Shown piece by piece: positions 5,176-6,867 of a stretch of 6,867 nucleotides of DNA. Source of the stretch: an uncultured Peptococcaceae bacterium (GTDB taxonomy: Bacteria; Bacillota; Desulfotomaculia; Desulfotomaculales; Desulfallaceae). Position numbers and translations under genes: made by a program. Within the stretch, counting starts at the first letter, position 1, and each line of letters opens with the position of its first letter. The notes below the pieces were generated by a model, which was given only the letters and a program-made list of their open reading frames with translations, made no database searches and was not told the DNA's origin. Location: assembly GCA_913064925.1 (NCBI GenBank), contig CAJYBN010000153.1, positions 1 to 6,867 of the forward strand, given 5' to 3'.

Positions 5176-6612
5176 ATGGGAATTCGTACTGTGGAAGAAT
5201 ACAAGGAAAGCCTTCGGGACGGTCGTAATGTGTACATTTTGGGAGAAAAAGTAGAGGATGTTACTAAACACCGGATTCTAGGGGTTGCGGTGGAGACGGT
5301 AGCGCAAGGCTATGCACTTACTGCGCATGAGGACCCGGAAATCCGCAACCTTTTCACGGCCCCGCATCCCGAAACGGGAGAACCGATCAACCGGTTTTTT
5401 ATCACGCCAAGAAATAGTAATGACCTTGCCTACCGTACAAAAATGATCCAACGATCCATCGAATTAACCGGCGGCCTCCCGTTTGGTAAAGATATCGGCA
5501 CCGATTGTTTGAATGCTGTTGTTGCAGTGGCAAAACAGATGGGCAAACAGGAATACCAGGAGAACGCCCGTAATTATTTTGAATATATCCGCAAGCATGA
5601 CCTTGCCCTGTGCGGTGCCATAACCGATGTGAAGGGCGACCGTTCCAAGAGCCCTTCCAAACAAAAACATCCGGATTATTACCTGCACGTGGTGGACAAA
5701 AACAAGGACGGCATTATCGTTAAAGGAGCAAAAATCCACATTACCAGTGCACCGGTGGCCAATGAGATTATTGTTGTGCCGACCCGGCAAATGCGTGAGG
5801 ATGAAGCGGATTATGCGGTTAGTTTTGCGGTACCGGCCAACACAAAAGGGATTACTTTTATCGCCAGGCCTTCCCGCGGTTCCTGGACGGACTACGAGTT
5901 TCACCCCGAGCGTCCGTACCGTGGGCTGACTGAGGCCATGATTGTTTTTGACAATGTATTTATCCCCTGGGAGCGGGTCTTTTTGTGCGGCGAGTGGCAA
6001 TATTCCATGCTTTTGACCTATACTTTCGCTACATACCACCGTTTTACCGCTATCAGCTATAAGGTCCCCTCGGTAGAAACATTGGCCGGTACTGCATTTC
6101 TTATGGTTGAAGTCAATGGTCTGGAAAAGGTGGAGCATATCCGAAATAAACTAGCTCGTATCACTGCTTACGTGGAAACTCTCCGTGCCCTGACCAACGC
6201 CGCGATTAACGATCTAGTCATGTATGATGATGTTGCGGTACCAAACCCGCTTATTACCAATATGGCCAAACTGCATTTCGCCAGCAATTATCATGAAATT
6301 ATTAAGATGGTTCAAGACATTTCCGGCGGAATTATTGCTACCGTGCCGACCAAAAAGGATTGGGACAATCCCGAGATTCATGATTATCTTGAATATTACT
6401 TGGGCGGTTCAGAGAAATATACTACCGAAGAACGGTTGAGAGCGGTTTACCTTGCCATTAGGGAAGCATGCTCCCACGAATCCGCCATGCATGAAGTAAC
6501 TACCGTTCACGCCGAGGGGTCCCAAGCCGCCCAGACCAGGATGATTTTGCATGAAGCCCCCGTTAAAAAGTATAAGCAAATGGCCATGAGGGCGGCGGGA
6601 ATAAAAAAATGA
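5176..6612 (+). CDS. HpaB / 4-hydroxybutyryl-CoA dehydratase-family flavoprotein lacking the iron-sulfur cysteines
   Basis: The 478-residue length and the motifs place this in the family of 4-hydroxyphenylacetate 3-hydroxylase (oxygenase part) and 4-hydroxybutyryl-CoA dehydratase (AbfD), which share an acyl-CoA-dehydrogenase-like fold and bind FAD. Visible blocks are GKDIGTDCLNAV (104-115), CGAITDVKGDRSKSPSKQK (146-164), DGIIVKGAKIHITSAPVANE (178-197), MIVFDNVFIPWERVFLCGE (255-273), TYHRF (286-290) and DISGG (381-385). Against AbfD of Clostridium aminobutyricum (from memory), the cluster ligands Cys99, Cys103 and Cys299 align with Pro102, Asp106 and Tyr295; only the ligand histidine remains, as His288. 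A [4Fe-4S]-dependent dehydratase or isomerase role is therefore unlikely. A flavin-only reaction on an aromatic or acyl-CoA substrate is possible, and an oxygenase role would be odd in an anaerobe. The gene is divergent from the dehydratase operon, has its own likely sigma-54 promoter, and is clearly less GC-rich than the left-hand genes, which may point to separate acquisition. Family sure; reaction unknown. Confidence 0.88.
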   Translation: MGIRTVEEYKESLRDGRNVYILGEKVEDVTKHRILGVAVETVAQGYALTAHEDPEIRNLFTAPHPETGEPINRFFITPRNSNDLAYRTKMIQRSIELTGGLPFGKDIGTDCLNAVVAVAKQMGKQEYQENARNYFEYIRKHDLALCGAITDVKGDRSKSPSKQKHPDYYLHVVDKNKDGIIVKGAKIHITSAPVANEIIVVPTRQMREDEADYAVSFAVPANTKGITFIARPSRGSWTDYEFHPERPYRGLTEAMIVFDNVFIPWERVFLCGEWQYSMLLTYTFATYHRFTAISYKVPSVETLAGTAFLMVEVNGLEKVEHIRNKLARITAYVETLRALTNAAINDLVMYDDVAVPNPLITNMAKLHFASNYHEIIKMVQDISGGIIATVPTKKDWDNPEIHDYLEYYLGGSEKYTTEERLRAVYLAIREACSHESAMHEVTTVHAEGSQAAQTRMILHEAPVKKYKQMAMRAAGIKK

Positions 6613-6702
6613 TATCCCTTTTCTCCCGGAATTTTTAAAAACATTTGAGGCATTTTGAATCAATAGAGAGCGAAAAACACGAGAGAAACCGCGTAAGGCC
6701 AC

Positions 6703-6730
6703 GTTACAGGAACATGCTAATTTTTATAAT
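6703..6730 (+). promoter_or_regulatory. Weak candidate sigma-A promoter reading rightward
   Basis: A perfect -10 box TATAAT (6725-6730) lies 16 bases after GTTACA (6703-6708), which matches four of six -35 bases. No start codon with a ribosome site follows in the window, so its gene would lie beyond 6867. In AT-rich DNA a TATAAT can easily occur by chance. Confidence 0.3.
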
Positions 6731-6803
6731 GGACCACATTGCACACAATCTTTATCTTTCAGTTTATTCGACCGATTAAGGATTATTGTTTCATAAGCAT
6801 GTT
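6711..6803. repeat. Separated 8-base inverted repeat AACATGCT / AGCATGTT
   Basis: AACATGCT at 6711-6718 and its exact reverse complement AGCATGTT at 6796-6803 are 77 bases apart and flank the TATAAT at 6725-6730. The gap is too long for a terminator hairpin. Paired operator half-sites are possible, and so is chance. Confidence 0.3.
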
Positions 6804-6867
6804 ATATTTCGTTACCCAGAAAATCAAATTTTTATTATTCCGGTTTAATTTACATGATTAAATGCAT

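Larger units (their letters stand above)
6613..6867. other. AT-rich region after the flavoprotein gene, no gene seen
   Basis: No coding sequence with a ribosome site or recognisable family is present in these 255 bases, and no clear hairpin with a T-run follows the TGA at 6610-6612. It contains the inverted repeat 6711-6718/6796-6803 and a perfect TATAAT at 6725-6730, described separately. It is probably the 3' untranslated region followed by the control region of a gene to the right of the window. Confidence 0.6.

Noticed and set aside
5464..6138. Minus-strand open frame of 224 residues inside the flavoprotein gene
   Set aside because: It is antisense to a clearly recognised gene and shows no family motif of its own.
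5176..6612. Naming the flavoprotein 4-hydroxybutyryl-CoA dehydratase / vinylacetyl-CoA isomerase
   Set aside because: The three cluster cysteines of that enzyme are absent at the aligned positions, so only the family, not the reaction, is supported.

Overview
The window reads as chromosome from an anaerobic, endospore-forming Firmicute, most like a GC-rich clostridial lineage such as the Desulfotomaculum/Pelotomaculum group. The grounds are a Spo0M-type sporulation protein, strong GGAGG ribosome binding sites with one TTG start, and oxygen-sensitive radical acyl-CoA enzymes of the 2-hydroxyacyl-CoA dehydratase / benzoyl-CoA reductase superfamily. The genus is an inference.

Layout. At 1-608 (+) lies the 3' part of a spo0M-like gene. 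It converges on a four-gene minus-strand cluster. In the order of transcription the cluster is: a GntR/FCD regulator (4639-3926), a BcrC/HgdB-type iron-sulfur subunit (3845-2724), a BcrB-type iron-sulfur subunit (2698-1472), and a BadF/HgdC-type ATP-dependent activator (1458-676). The gaps are 80, 25 and 13 bases, so this is very likely one operon. A GC-rich hairpin (629-661) sits between the convergent ends. A 536-base AT-rich region (4640-5175) separates the cluster from a divergent plus-strand gene at 5176-6612. That gene encodes a flavoprotein of the 4-hydroxyphenylacetate 3-hydroxylase / 4-hydroxybutyryl-CoA dehydratase family. The last 255 bases hold no gene that I can support.

How it may work together. 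The two iron-sulfur subunits plus one activator have the composition of a 2-hydroxyacyl-CoA dehydratase: the activator injects one electron at the cost of ATP, and the heterodimer does ketyl-radical chemistry on a CoA thioester. One subunit looks more like BcrB of class I benzoyl-CoA reductase, so a ring-reducing or atypical dehydratase is also possible. The substrate is not visible; no CoA-transferase, CoA-ligase or ferredoxin gene is in the window. The GntR gene has a sigma-A-like promoter with a TGGT-N3-ACCA palindrome just past the expected start site, which suggests autoregulation by an organic-acid ligand.

The divergent flavoprotein keeps the family's flavin-region motifs but lacks all three cysteines that hold the [4Fe-4S] cluster in true 4-hydroxybutyryl-CoA dehydratase, so that name would be wrong. 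It is preceded by a good sigma-54 (-24/-12) promoter candidate and, further upstream, by a perfect 14-base palindrome with a repeated half-site that could bind an enhancer-binding activator. The most interesting parts of the window are this cluster-less flavoprotein, its likely sigma-54 control, and its pairing with a single-activator BcrB/BcrC-like reductase of unknown substrate.
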